Assembly (NCBI RefSeq): GCF_034190915.1
Contig: NW_026947486.1
Span: forward strand, 101,909,123-101,973,122
Direction: 5' to 3'
Length of the DNA stretch: 64,000 nt
Source: Cavia porcellus
Taxonomy: Eukaryota; Chordata; Mammalia; Rodentia; Caviidae
The position numbers were made by a program, and so were the translations under genes. Below are positions 34,728 through 53,683 of this stretch, piece after piece. Under the pieces are notes generated by a model that was given only the letters and a program-made list of their open reading frames with translations, made no database searches and had not been told where the DNA came from. Within the stretch, counting starts at the first letter, position 1. Every line of letters begins with the position of its first letter.

Positions 34728-35020
34728 TGGCTGGGTGTGATGGTACACTCCTAAAAATCCCAGCACTCTGGGTGGCCAAGGCAAGAAGGCTGAAAGTTCA
34801 AGATCTGTCCTCAAACTTTAAAAAAAAATTTAAAAGTGCTGGGGATGTAGCTCATTGCAAGAGACAAACACCAGGCATGCTGGCACACACACCTATAATC
34901 TCAACACTCGGGAAGCTGAGGCAGGAGGATTTTGGTGAGTTTGAGGCCATCCTGTGCTACACTGTGAGAGTCTGTCTCCAAAAAATCAAAAAGACCTAGG
35001 TTCAATTTCCAGTCCAGAAA
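34728..35020 (+). mobile_element. Composite SINE split by a B1-type insertion
   Basis: 7SL part at about 34730-34820, tRNA part starting 'gtgctggggatgtagctcat' at about 34837. A second SINE ('ccaggcatgctggcacacac' to 'gagagtctgtctcc', about 34868-34990) interrupts it, after which the tRNA end resumes as 'gacctaggttcaatttcc'. Confidence 0.65.
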
Positions 35021-35284
35021 AATAAAGACCAACTCTCATGCCTCGAAGGGCATTTGATGATTTATAAACATAAATATGAAATTAATATTCTATTTGGGCC
35101 ACAAAAACATAAAATTACAACAAGACTTTACATGTACAGTTAAAGTATCCATTGAATTTAGGAAAACACCAACACACTGGAAAAAATACAGTCATAAAAT
35201 TAGCTCTTTCATTTTTCTGGGGACAGAGATGCAGAAGAAATGAGATAAAAAGAAAAAAGAAACAAAGAAAACACTACCAAAAAC
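35021..35284. other. Region beyond the inferred MMGT1 3' end
   Basis: No recognised repeat. On the minus strand it is T/GT-rich just past the poly(A) signal. Confidence 0.4.
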
Positions 35285-35299
35285 AGGGTGAGACAATCA

Positions 35300-35309
35300 T
35301 TTATTTATT
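35300..35309 (-). terminator. MMGT1: Candidate MMGT1 poly(A) signal
   Basis: Overlapping AATAAATAAA on the minus strand, followed within about 30 bases by the GT-rich string 'gtttttggtagtgttttc', the usual downstream element. Inferred. Confidence 0.45.
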
Positions 35310-36224
35310 AGACAGGGCAAGATCACTTAAAGAGAGGAAACATATCCAAAGAAATGCGTGTAGCTTGGTGTTACAGGCATCGATGTTCACAACAAACAAC
35401 ACTACTCAATACATCATGGAAACAGGCCACATACAACCAAGAAGATGCTGTCATGCCACTCAAAAATAAGTCGCAACGCTTAGGAAACAATTAACTAGTA
35501 GGGAGTTACAGAGCGTGTCTCCAATTCACTGGTCTGCATTTTCTGCTGCTGGGCCACTGGCCCATAGTATTTGGCTGGTTCCCTGATTTTTAAGGAGTCT
35601 TTCTACACTCTGGAGAATTTTTATTGGTGCACACTTTTCATACTTCTGAATTGTTACTGAAATCAGACTCAATGAGTTCATTATCCCTATATTTTTTAAA
35701 TTACCCCAGACAGTAATGGACTGTTTCATAGTACTGTAAGTAAAACTTCATACTTAACACATTTAGCACTTCTATGACCCAGTCAAATCACCTTCAGTTA
35801 TATGGTACATACTTAAAACACACAACGGTCACTGGTGTAAATTTAAGAAATCTGGGGCGTGCACCTGGCCTGAGGTATATAAGCTCCTAGCAAAGTTACA
35901 CAAACCTGACAACTGCGTCAATGTTTTGCCAAATTATTTGGCATCATTGTTAGCAGTATTTTCCTGACTGGGCAGAAACAGAGAGATTTCAACACCTGTT
36001 CTAGAAATTATCCAAAATATTCTAAGCAGTAGTCTATCATGAGTGCTTGGCTATGAGGAAAAACTACTCAGCATAAGATTAACTGAGAAATCTATTAGGT
36101 ATCTGGCCTTCCCCCCTTAAATCTGCTGATTTACCAACCACTTCCTTTCACTGTAATAAGTTCTCAAGATGAGAGCTTTTCACAGCACACAGAAAACTGT
36201 ACTCGGGTAGTCAGTCACAAAAGA

Positions 36225-36500
36225 CTAGATATGAATTCACTTACATTAAATGATCAGAATAGGCATAGCTACAGAGAGAGAAGTGCTCAGCCAGGGCTGG
36301 GGTGGGTAGTGGAAGAAAAGAAGCGGCGACTGCTACAGGATTCAGAGATCCTTTTGGGGTAATATAATACCCTAAATCTGACTGCAGTCATGGTTGCACA
36401 ACTTTGTGGATATATTAAAAAATCACTTAACTGTACTCATTAAATAGGTGTATTATAAGCCATGTGAATTATATCTCAGTAACAGTGCTACAAAAACACA
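36225..36500 (+). mobile_element. Old L1 3' end
   Basis: Blocks 'agccagggctggggtggg', 'gtggatatattaaaaaatca' and 'gtgaattatatctcagtaac' match the typical end of old mammalian L1 3' UTRs. It lies antisense within the inferred 3' UTR. Confidence 0.7.
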
Positions 36501-37004
36501 TTAGGAAAGGAAGACAGCCCCAAAAGAGAAGAAAACAAGAGGCTCTTCCAAAGTCAAGTCGTACCTGAGGAAACAATAGATGAGCCTGATATGAGGCTGG
36601 TTTTCACACAGCATTTTGACTTCATTATTACCACTCTAATCCCTGATTTCACATTTTTAACAACTTTCTAAATTATTTTCAGTTACCAACAGCATCTAAC
36701 TTTGTTCTCATTAGAGAGCAGAGTCAGTGTTCCACAGACTGGGCTGGTAAACGAAAACAATAAAAATCCATACAAAATAATCTTGTCTGTTGGGGCTGTG
36801 CATTATCAGGCAGGACAGAAGAGCTGAGACTCATTCCCAATGAAAACAATCCATCAAGTATAAGGGCAGCGTATGGCTCTTGCCCAAAGCATATTTCCTT
36901 TCAAATCTGCATACAGTTATTCCCTTTACACCTATACAGTTCAATAAAGGTCATGTTTTTATACCTGCACAATTCAACAAGAGCAATGTTTTCTTTTCTT
37001 TTTT

Positions 37005-37082
37005 TCTGATACCAGGAATTGAACTCAGGACCTTGTACTTGCCAGGCAGATGTGGTGCTACTGAGCTATATCCCTGGATCAA
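37005..37082 (-). mobile_element. ID-like SINE (minus)
   Basis: 'gataccaggaattgaactca' then 'tactgagctatatccctgg': an inverted tRNA-derived SINE, sense-oriented relative to MMGT1. Confidence 0.82.
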
Positions 37083-38241
37083 CAGCAATGGTTTCTAAAA
37101 AAAAAAATAATGTTGCGCTCCCTGCAGGGTATTTTTTTCCTCAAAGAGTTAGCCAAACTTCTCTAAGAGTAAAATTACTGTTTCTGAATAAGTTCAACTT
37201 TGAATCTTCATCTTCACTTTCAGCACCGTACTGGGAAGATGGAAAATGGTGAGGCTGTTCAGTCAGGAGCTACACAAAAATTCTTTAAATGACCTTAATT
37301 CTCTAAACAAATTGAATATATTAGTTCCAAATATTTAGAACATATTTGGCCCCATTCTTTTACATCTGCCTTTACATTAATGAGAAGTTTCTTTTATTTT
37401 TCACTAAGTTACTAGCTTAGTATTTAAATAGACTAACATAGACTTTGAATAAGTTAAAACTGGCTTAATCGCTTTTTCTCACTGACTACTATTCTTCTAG
37501 ATAGGCAGAATAATAAAATTGTAAATGACTTTTTAGTCATTTTCCAATATTCTTAACATTATGTAATCAGGGAAATTCTTTATCACTAACTGAAGAGAAC
37601 ACAAGGAGCTTTACAGCAAGCTAAGCTTGTTAAATATACTTGCTATGACAGAATTTCTGACACAAAAACTGCTCACTGCACATGACCTCAAAGAAGTGCT
37701 CAAACAAGACAGCTGATGTTAGAAAGTTGGGAGTGGGGGTGAGAAGTCATGGATAAATTAAAAACTGGCAAATACCTGTGAAAGCAGAACCACTTGTCAG
37801 GGAACAGAAGAAAAAGTGAGAAGTCACCATTTCAGAATTTGATAAGAACTGAAGACCACTTTACTGTCATCCAGGCTGCCAATGCAAGTCACATGGTATC
37901 TTCAAAAAAGAGTCCTAAAACCTGTAGTGCAAAAGAAATCTAAGAAAATAAATATTCGCAAAAACCATCACTTTTCATGTGTTCAAAACAGTGACTCTTA
38001 TAAAAGACACAAATTTGTTTCGAATGAAAAAACTTTCCTTTATGAAAGATCAAAGACGTTTCACAGATAATGTATGCTCCATTAACAATTCTATTAACAG
38101 TATACAAACAGAGGCATAGATTTTTTAAATTAAGTTTGAAAGGTCAATATAAATACTGACTGGGGGGACTATTTAACACCCCAAACTCCAACATTCAGCT
38201 CTGTGTCCTGTCCTGCCCTGATACTACAATTTGTAAAAATC

Positions 38242-45245
<7,004 letters not shown>

Positions 45246-45928
45246 TGGGTTGGGGGATAGCAGGAGGTGGTGGTAAAATGCGCTGGTTACTCGCTTTCCA
45301 CCTCTGACGGTCTTTTTTTATTGGTTACTTGGTTGTGTTTCGTTTTCCTTCGTGTTCTGCCAGTTGTTTTCTTTAGGTCTTTCCTGTGCTTCTGCTCTCT
45401 GCGTTTCGGCACTGCGAAAGGAAGGCAAGGGTGTCAACCAGTAGAGGCTGGTGGAGTCTCTAGGACGACAGCCCGGGCTTTGACATTCTTTGGGCACATG
45501 GGGGCCAATCAGTAAATGTCAGTTCCTTTCCCCTTACCGTCGAAAAGCCTCGGAGCAAGATGGGCGCGAAAACGAAGTATACGCGGCAGGATAGTTTAAT
45601 TTTGAAGATTATTCGGGGCAGTTTAATCTTGAAGAGAAGCAGTGAACATTAAGAGAAAAAAAAGAAACAAAACAAAACAAATGCTGACATCGTTGTCCCA
45701 GCGCGCTCCCTCCAGGATAGAAATGTACTTCTTGATCTTTATCGCCAAAAATGTAGACATTCAATAGTGGGATACTCCATTTGACCTCTTTCACTCTGCT
45801 CTCAAAGTCGGCGAGTTCACCTATTAACTTACGGATATTACATGATTCCAGATCCACACCTCATCTGTATCTGCATTATCTCTGCTCAGCTCCTGATCTG
45901 TATTTCTGATCAGTCCTCAGATGTATTC

Positions 45929-45930
<2 letters not shown>
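45246..45930. other. Divergent-gene spacer, proximal part
   Basis: Still fairly GC-rich to about 45,580. 'ggcgcgaaaacg' near 45563 is E2F-like. No exon of a second transcript could be supported. Confidence 0.35.
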
Positions 45931-45969
<39 letters not shown>

Positions 45970-45990
45970 CGCGCGCGTGCGCGCGTGTAT
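45931..45990. repeat. (GT)n-(GC)n microsatellite
   Basis: About 18 GT units followed by alternating GC/GT, a purine-pyrimidine alternation that can adopt Z-DNA. Confidence 0.95.
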
Positions 45991-46302
45991 GTGGTCCTGT
46001 GGCACATATTTTCTTTTAAAGGGCAGAATATATTTATTGGGGAAAGAAAGCTTCTGTCTGAGAGAGAGACAGAAGGGCCTCCGAGCGCGTTGCCTAAGAC
46101 CCTTGCTTTTTAAAGGGGTTTTTATAGAGCAAAACAAGGAGGAGAGGTGAGTCCAAGGTAGGGAAAAATGGGAAATCACAAAGTGGACATGAAGTGGGAT
46201 AGCACAGAAATTTATATTTTTTTTTTTTTAAATTCTGGCAACAACTTTTCCAGTACACCCCTGGTTCAGTGGCTCAGCGCTGTAAACTGCACATCAAAAG
46301 GT

Positions 46303-46411
46303 AACTGTTGGGGCTGGGGATTTAGCTCAGCAGCATAAGCGCCTGTCTTGCAAGCAGGAAGTTTAGAGTTCCGATCCCTGGTACCGATTAAAAAAAAAAA
46401 AGTAACTGTAA
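46303..46411 (+). mobile_element. ID-like SINE, close to consensus
   Basis: 'gggctggggatttagctcag' to 'ccgatccctggtaccgatta' then an A run. It is flanked by near repeats 'aggtaactgt' and 'aagtaactgt'. Nearly identical in body to 58399-58485, so relatively young. Confidence 0.92.
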
Positions 46412-47720
46412 AGTGTGATTACCATTCACCCTATGGGAATTATACGTTTTTAGTTGCATTAGTTTGCTCACCTTTTCTTGCACAAAAATGCCTATCTTTA
46501 CTACTCCTTTGAAATTTGTAACATTTATGATCCCCTTAACTTGCTCTATTTTTGTATCACCTTCTAAATTGCTATATAATTTATTATGTTTATTGTGTTA
46601 TTTTTTACTGTTTATCTTCTCCTGCTGAAATGTAAGTTTCAAGAGGACCAATTTCTCTGTCCCTAGAATGTTATCACTTTGCAGGCATTCAAAATGTTTG
46701 CTGAATGAAGAATGAACAAACTATGGAAAAGAAGTGGGAGGGATGTATCTGTGAGAGGATCTCTCCAGGGACTTCCTCTATTATTTTGAGTTGAGTTAAA
46801 AAAAAAAAGTCCCAGTAGACTTCTGATGTATTGTTCCCGAGTGTCTTTAGACTTGAAAAAAAATACTAGAAAAAAGGAAGACATCCAAGATTCAGCATAC
46901 TGTATCCACTTTACCTAAATAATTTTTGCCCTGGATTCCAAACTTAAGATATGATCATTATTTTTTCTCTGATCCCTTTCCAATTTCTTCAGTCATAAAC
47001 CAAATTTTTACATAATACTTAATTGATGCCATGTGCTATAATGTATTCCTTAGAAATGTGGTCTTATTTAAAAGCCTCATAATCAGGAATAACCAACATG
47101 TAGTCATTGTGTAGTTCACAGGAATGCTTCCTTCTGTACCCTTGTGTATGAATAGAAAATATATTTTTAACTACTTTGGATTGGATAATGTTCAATTGAA
47201 AGTAGACTTTCAGGTGCTCTGTTAAATTACCTGTTCTAATATCAATTGAGCTGAAGCAGAAAATGATTTAAGAGTTTTCTTAATGGATTGTGATCCAGTT
47301 CCTTTCTTTTAAAAATATGGAGTTACAGAAAAGTAGGCCAGTAAAGAATCTGGCATTTATTTGTATAAACCACCAATGCATTATCCTAGTCTTCAAGTAA
47401 CTTATGTCTGGGCCTTGAGTTTTTTTTTTCTCTGTTGCCCTCTAAAAATGAATTCCCACTTTCATTTACCTCTTACTCAGTTATGTTTATGGAGCAGGAT
47501 TTTAATTGTCTGATCTTTAGATTCTAACTTAAAGAGGAGCCAAGGATTTTATAATGAGAGTTATGAAAGACTGAATCACTCAGTTAAGTACCTTGAGTCC
47601 AGTCATGCATGGTTCTGAAATTTGGAATTAATCCCTGAGGTATAATGTACAGTTCATGGCAGCATTCTTTTTCATGATCTCTCAGCACAAAAGTGAAACC
47701 TTGTGAGAAAAAGTATTTAA
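46412..47720. other. Unassigned spacer sequence
   Basis: AT-rich; nothing recognised. Confidence 0.4.
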
Positions 47721-47721
47721 G

Positions 47722-47872
47722 TGAGGCCACTCATGTTGGTGCATATCTGTAATCCTAGCATTCCAGAGACTGAGGCAGGAAGATTGAAGTGAGTTTGGGG
47801 CCAGCCTGGGCTATATAGTGAGTTCAAAGCCTATCTGAACAACATTGGGAGACTGTCCCACCTCCCAAATAT
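47722..47872 (+). mobile_element. Diverged B1 SINE
   Basis: 'catatctgtaatcctagcat' to 'gggagactgtccc' with both internal segments. Confidence 0.85.
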
Positions 47873-48554
47873 ATAAAGATATATATTCCTAAGTGATCCC
47901 AAAAATCCTTTAGTTTTCCAAAGAAGCTTCCATTCTTTATATTATTTGAGGGTAAAAAATATGGATATTATTGAGGGTGGGGATCATGATTTCTAAAGCA
48001 TTTCCTACAGAGAGGTTATTTGTGAAGACATAATGGTTTTCCAGAAGAGCTGTTGAATAGAAAGCACAGCTGACCCAAAACTACTTTTGAGTTCATTTAC
48101 TTTGTTCTATGCCACCCAATTAGATGAATATCTTCATGTACTACTCATTCATGTCTCTGTTTCTCTTGCAGTTTCTACATCTGCCACACTCTGTCATTTA
48201 CTACCTAGTTCAGAAATTCACTTTCCCTAGGGATATGATCCTATTATAGGTGTTTATAGGAGGTATAAATTATTGTAGGTATTAAAAATTTCTTCAAGCT
48301 ATTTATATTTAGTCCATCCTTTCTGGGTTACAAATTCTGGAAGTCAACCACGTCCTGGGAAAACTAGTATTTTCAATGTTGAAATCTCATCCTCTTTATT
48401 TATTTTTTCTTTGTGAAAGTGATATTGTGCACATAAAAAATTCAGTCATAAAAAATGTATTCCTCTTAAACTTTTAAAGTGATGTCATGAGTTTTGAATC
48501 TTAGTAAGTCTATGGTTACATGATTCATATTGTTTAAATTTTGTTTGTTTGCTG
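47873..48554. other. Unassigned spacer sequence
   Basis: Nothing recognised. Confidence 0.4.
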
Positions 48555-48830
48555 GATGGTTTATGTCACAGTGGTTAAAATCATTTGCTCTGGAGTCAAA
48601 TAGGGTTTGAAGGTTGGTATTTCTTTTTCTACCTCTGAGGATCTAGAGAAGTTATTTAACTTCACAGTGCCTCAGTTTCCCCATCTGTAAATTGAGGATA
48701 TTAATACCACTTGTTTCAGAAGGTTGTTGTAAGAATTGAGAGAGACAAATATAAAATGTTTAGAATAGTGTGATACATAGTTAGTACTCAGTGAAGACTC
48801 AATAAATGGTTGTTATTGAATTTTTTTCTT
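48555..48830 (+). mobile_element. MIR SINE
   Basis: tRNA-like head 'cagtggttaaaatcatttgc', core and 3' blocks 'cctcagtttccccatctgta', 'aaggttgttgtaagaattga' and 'actcaataaatggttgtt' in canonical MIR order. Confidence 0.92.
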
Positions 48831-49855
48831 TTTGCAAACTGAAGAGATTCCTTATACCTTTACTCTTTCCTAAAACATCAGTTGCTTGTTACTTTGATTC
48901 ATTTCTCTTCTCTGGACTGGTTCAGATCTAATATCTCTTAGGTTGCATTATCACATCTACATAAAATATCCTATTGCTTGAAGTTATCATGATCATTCAT
49001 TTTAAAGAGCATTTCTAATGACACTGAATATTTTATCTGCTTTTTTAGCCTATTGGATCAGTCTATTGAGGAAATAAACTCTTGAAAATTTCAACATTCT
49101 TACTGGCTTCTAACTTGTACCTGTGACCTAATCTTGGTCCTCTTTGAATATAGACATTCCCTTTACTCTTACCTGAATACTGATTCTCTTTCAGTTTATA
49201 CTTGAATTGAATGTATGTACTCCAGGGGAATTTAATACCATCTGCAAACATGATATGTTCCTTGGCGCACTGTGAAAATTATTAAGGCTAAGATATGTTT
49301 CATTGGCCAATCATTTCTGCTCAAATGTGCCAGTAAAGAACTAAATGATAAGTATTGTGCCCTCAAAGTCCTTGTGAGATGTTTGGAATAACAACCTCCT
49401 GAGTCCAACACAATAATATATCAGAAGGTCTAGAAGAGAGACATTTACAGAGGACTCTAGAAGCCCTTAGGAAGAGGAGTCCCTAATTCAGCTTGAGGGC
49501 ATTCTTGAAAGTCTGTTCACCTTTGATCTGAGTTTTGTCAGACAAATAGAAGTTAGTATGGCAAGAAAGGAGCTGAAGGCCTATTCAAACAGAAGGAACA
49601 TGTGGGAATCCATATGGGTGGTCTAAAACCATGTGAAGCATTCAGGGAGCTACAATGAATTTAGAATGGCTGAAGTAAAATATGTTGGGGATAGAAAGAG
49701 ATCAAGAGGCAGTCTGGAGCCAGGGATGGGGAACATTTGTGCCCCGCTAAGGCGGTAACACTGAAGGTAGTCAGAGCTCCCCCAGGATGTGGAGCAGTGA
49801 TGTGACAGATTTGTGTTGCAGAAAGCACGTCCTCGTCAAAGGGCAGAGGAATGGC
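48831..49855. other. Unassigned spacer sequence
   Basis: No gene or clear repeat. Confidence 0.4.
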
Positions 49856-49857
49856 TG

Positions 49858-50150
49858 ACATAAAGTAATGCAGAGGTCTGCACACTTTTCCAGAAAGGTC
49901 ATATAGTAAATATTTCAGGCTTTGCCAGAAACCACTCCATTCTACTCTTATAGGAGAAAAACAGCCCAAATTAATAAATAAACAAATGAACAAGACTGTG
50001 TCCAATAAACCATTGCTGATGGACACTGAAATTTCAGTTTCACATGATTTTTTTTGTGCCACAAAATATTTTTTGTCAGCCCTCAATGGTGTAAAAACTG
50101 TTCCTCGCTTTAGACCATACAAAAGCAGGTGGCGGGCTGCACTTGCTTCT
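49858..50150 (+). mobile_element. hAT-type MER repeat relic
   Basis: 'aaggtcatatagtaaatatt', 'caggctttgcc' and 'aaaagcaggtggcgggctg' match the old mammalian non-autonomous DNA repeat whose ends read 'gggccagatagtaaatatt' and 'aggcggcgggcc'. The family name was not fixed from memory. The 176-codon minus-strand frame over it is not a gene. Confidence 0.6.
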
Positions 50151-52820
50151 TGGGCTGTGATCTGATCTTTGAGTGCAGAGAAGGTAGACAACTTTTTAAA
50201 GAAGCTTACTTCTCAAGGAGAGGGTAAATAATTGCAGTAATAACAGGGAAGGGCTGTTAACAGCACTATTCTGACACTAGGGAGAGCAGAAACAGGGGAA
50301 GAAGCTGGTAGAGGGATGATAGTTGAAGTAAATCCTGGCAGAGGGAGAAAAGAAGTGATTGGATGCAGAGCACAAGGTGAAGAACATGCTTTTGAATGGA
50401 GGAGAAATACATCTTCCACTGAAGCTGGTGGTAAGTTGGGACAGATGGGCACTGATGGGATATTTAAGTAGATGGAAGAGTATGATTTTCCCAGAATGCT
50501 TTACGATTTCCACTGAAAAAGAAGCAAAGCTAGAATTCCAGGTAAATTTTCTGTCAGAGCTCGGAAGTCACTCAAGATGATGACATAGCTGTGAGGGGGC
50601 CAGAGAGAAGGAGGAAGACTGAACCAGATGTCCAACTATTTCGTGAATGTGTGGGAGTGACCAGGAAGTCATGAGAAGTTGAAAAACAAGAAGATGACAG
50701 CGTTTCCACAAAGATGGAGGGGTAATGAGTTCGGGAAAACCATGGGGAGGAAGCAAAGTGTCAGGTCCTCCTTCAGACCACACAATACAAGGGGTGTTTT
50801 GAGCCTGTATGCTGGAGGGTGGGTTTGTGACAAAATGAATGAACTGCTTTCGCTTGAAACAGCCTCAGAGCATGTGATGTCCTGGCAGAAGTGTGGGTAT
50901 TTTAAAGGGAGGGTTTGGGGGGACCACTGAGGCAGCAGCTGAGAAGCAGTTTGTTCACAAGAGGATATTCCAGAGAGTTCAGTGACCAGACTGGCCATGG
51001 GGCAGGCAGTGAGAGAAGAAAATGGGGGTGAGAGCAAGACTTATCTCAAGAAGTGTTGGGCTGAGAAAGAAGATATAAAAGAGGAGGAGTCTAAGATTGG
51101 AAGACATTGCTAACTGTAGTCAGAGAAGTGAATCTCTGAGTTTGTTTCCTCCAAGTTCCAAACACTTAAAGAAAGTAGCTTTGGGTTGAGTTCTTAGACC
51201 TGAGAAGCATGTTAGGCTCTTTCACTATATCTTCCAAGGCACCAAAATATGTCTGTGGAGAGGGTAATGAGAAGCCTAGGAAGGCATCTCACCTGAGTTT
51301 CTTTTCTTTTCTAAGCCCATCCCTATGTGAACAGGACAGCGTGGTTAAACTGGAATCAGGATACAAGGACAGGCAGCTGTGAGGTTTCCTAGGAGGACAC
51401 ACAGTCTCAAGTACTAACAGGGGAGAATGGGCACACAGTCTCTGTCTCTGGTCTGGAACAGTTCCTGACCTGACAGGGACAGAATTTGCAACAGGACACT
51501 ATTCAGAGTCTTTTTCTGTTTTGTCTTGTTTTAAAAAACATCTTTGGCTTAAAGAGCTGATTAGCAGGAGTCAGCTCACCACACTACCTGAGTGTTGTTT
51601 TGACAAGGAAGGTTATATGGTCCCCTTTGAGAACCATGAGTTCTAGACAGAATGATAGGAATTTGATTAGTAATGTCCGTGGATGGGGTCTGAGGAGGTC
51701 CTCCTAAAGAGGAAATACAGAACTCAGCTCAGCCTGCCAAGTAGCTTCTTGACTCTTTTCACAGAAAAAGAACTTCAGGACATGTCAGTGAGAGGCTTAG
51801 AAAGGTTTTATTAGGCAGAATTAAAGAAGTACACACTCAGAAGAGTGTGGGCCCTTCAAAGAAAGCTGTACTGTAGTCTAGGATTGGGAATCTCTGTGTG
51901 TGTATGTGTGCTCCTCAAGGTATCCTTAAAAAAGGGTGACTAAGATGTTTTGTCTAAAAAACACTCTTTGAATCAGTTTCATCTTAAGGTCAGATTCTTA
52001 CCTTTTACCTTATCAACTAAGCTTATACTATCTTTCAGGAATTTGGGTGTGATGGCCCTAGAAAAAAAAGCAAGCTTGTGGAATACAGATATGAATAACC
52101 TTGGATAATTTTGCAGACAGAAGTTGCAGTTTTCTTAGATGTACAATTTTAAAATTATGATTTTTGTCTCCTTTCCTCATTAGTAGTAACAAAGGTGCTA
52201 TGAAGAATTTGAGAAAGGATGCCATACACATTGTTAGAAAGAAAAGAATGCGCTTATTTCCATGAATTTGTAGTTGCTCAATCCCCAACAGATTGAGGCT
52301 TGAAGGGAGGATGGCAAGCCCGGGCTTGAGATTTGTAGTTCATTCATTTTGAAATGAAAGTTTAGAGAAAACAAAAAGGCCACACAAATGAAGGCGTGAT
52401 CTGAGAAGTATGGGGAAAAATAGGAATTTATTGTTCTCTAACACAAAGTTCAAGTATGGAGGGTAGAGTTATGAAAATTTTGATGTATAAATTGACTGAG
52501 AGGCCGAGAACAGAGAAAATATTCTTGGAAAAAGAAAGATGAGAGATAGGGGTCAAAAGTCACTCCAGAGTTGGGGACATTTGCTTTAACATAGCAGTAA
52601 AAAGTAAGGACGAGAGAGAAAGTCTTCGCATCGCATCGTCAAAGATTTCTTCTTTGGGAAAGAGGAGGACTGAACTTTCTTTGAGAGATTAATGAGTTTC
52701 TCTGCACAGGGTCCTGATGTGACAGATGACACATGTCGAGTGTGCACATGAAAAGAAAACCGAATATACAGACACATGCACGATCCGGGACTTTTGAGTC
52801 GTTTCTTTTATGAACCACTA

Positions 52821-52822
<2 letters not shown>
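50151..52822. other. Unassigned spacer upstream of SLC9A6
   Basis: About 2.7 kb with several short frames on both strands and no recognisable domains. 51,790-51,880 has an LTR-like antisense poly(A) flavour ('aggttttattaggcagaat') but is not firm. Confidence 0.4.
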
Positions 52823-52863
<41 letters not shown>

Positions 52864-52868
52864 TGTGT
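52823..52868. repeat. (GT)n microsatellite
   Basis: About 20 GT units, roughly 0.5 kb above the SLC9A6 start codon. Confidence 0.96.
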
Positions 52869-53089
52869 TTTCCAATGAGGATAGAACAAGGGGAATCCGG
52901 TTTAAATTAGAGATGGAAATTGAGGCCACTCCCAAGGGGACAACTTCTTAGCCTGTTAGGAGACACTGGGGGACGATATTGAGAAGGGGTTATGAAAGAA
53001 TCCATTCCACCTGAGAGCTCTAAAAATAGGATCAAGTAGACAGTGTAACATGCCTCTGCTTCGTTACACCGAACCAATGTTTCCTTCGC

Positions 53090-53560
53090 AGGGGGCAGTG
53101 GGCTGGATTCGAAGGCTTTTTCCTCACTGGCCGCGCCCCAGGGTGCCTGTGCGCTGACAGAAGAGCACAGTCCCCGCCAGCAAGCCGAGGAGGCTACGGC
53201 CCCTTTAAGAGGGGTGGCGGCGGCGGCGGGGCGCGCTCCGACGGCTCCCCTGTAGCCCCGCCTCTTCCCGTGAGCCCTCGGGGAGTGGTCCGACCGCGGG
53301 CGGCTGCCGGTGAGCTGAGGGGCAGGGGGCGGGGGAAGCCATGCCTCGGCGCTGCTCGCGACAGGAGCCCTTTCGACGCGGTGTCGGCGTCGGCCTCGGC
53401 GTCGGGCCCCGAGCCCGGCCGCTCATGCGGCCCCTCTGGTTGCTTCTCGCAGTGGGCGTCTTTGGCTGGGCCGGGGCTTTGGACGGCGCTGAGGGAGAGA
53501 CGAGAGCCATGGACGAGGAGATCGTGTCTGAGAAGCAAGCGGAGGCGAGCCACCGGCAGG
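53090..53560 (+). promoter_or_regulatory. SLC9A6: SLC9A6 CpG-rich promoter and 5' UTR
   Basis: CpG-dense and TATA-less. It contains a (GGC)n run at about 53214-53230 and GC-box motifs (CCCCGCCTC at 53256-53264, GGGGGCGGGG near 53325) just above the start codon. This is the layout of a broad housekeeping-type promoter. The exact start site cannot be read from sequence. Confidence 0.8.
53214..53231. repeat. Short (GGC)n run in 5' UTR
   Basis: Four to five GGC units in the presumed 5' UTR of SLC9A6. Confidence 0.8.
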
Positions 53561-53677
53561 ACAGCGCCAATCTGCTCATCTTCATCCTGCTGCTCACCCT
53601 CACCATCCTCACAATCTGGCTCTTCAAGCACCGGCGGGCCCGCTTCCTGCACGAAACCGGCCTGGCTATGATTTATG
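53341..53677 (+). CDS. SLC9A6: SLC9A6 (NHE6) coding exon 1
   Basis: First coding exon of the endosomal Na+/H+ exchanger NHE6, which leaks protons from early and recycling endosomes in exchange for cations and so sets luminal pH. Human loss of function causes Christianson syndrome. It codes 112 residues plus the first base of Gly113. A basic N-terminus leads to a hydrophobic stretch at about residues 31-47 ([17 protein letters not shown]), read as a signal peptide or first membrane segment. The conserved [13 protein letters not shown] and SHRQDSAN follow, then a membrane helix at about 78-95 and [18 protein letters not shown]. Met1 at 53341 aligns with the human start and has G at -3; Met29 is an alternative. 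The human protein is similar here apart from small indels near residues 14-24. The exon ends at a GC donor (53678). Confidence 0.96.
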
Positions 53678-53683
53678 GCAAGT
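53678..53683 (+). promoter_or_regulatory. SLC9A6: Non-canonical GC splice donor of SLC9A6 intron 1
   Basis: Exon 1 ends TATG and is followed by GCAAGT. Only this cut keeps MIY-G-LLVGL in frame with exon 2. The nearest GT (53682) would add four bases and shift the frame. Positions +3 to +6 match the strong consensus usual for GC donors. Confidence 0.8.

Larger units (their letters stand above)
35285..38241 (-). other. MMGT1: MMGT1 3' UTR (inferred extent)
   Basis: Sequence downstream of the MMGT1 stop on the minus strand, mostly free of recent repeats. It ends at paired AATAAA signals at 35300-35309. A long 3' UTR of this order fits my memory of the human transcript, but no transcript evidence is available here. 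It includes an old L1 3' piece (about 36225-36500) and an ID-like SINE (about 37005-37080). Confidence 0.5.

Noticed and set aside
45267..45515. Protein gene sharing the MMGT1 promoter in divergent orientation
   Set aside because: The frame has no recognisable domain and no supporting splice donor chain. A noncoding transcript cannot be excluded from sequence alone.
45842..46179. Open frames through the GT run at 45.93 kb
   Set aside because: The repeated Cys-Val or His-Thr residues come from the microsatellite.
49661..50191. 176-codon minus-strand open frame
   Set aside because: It lies over a hAT-type repeat relic, has no recognisable domain and no exon or promoter context.
53682..53683. 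GT at 53682 as the exon 1 donor of SLC9A6
   Set aside because: It would add four bases to exon 1 and put exon 2 out of frame, losing the conserved GLLVGL continuation.
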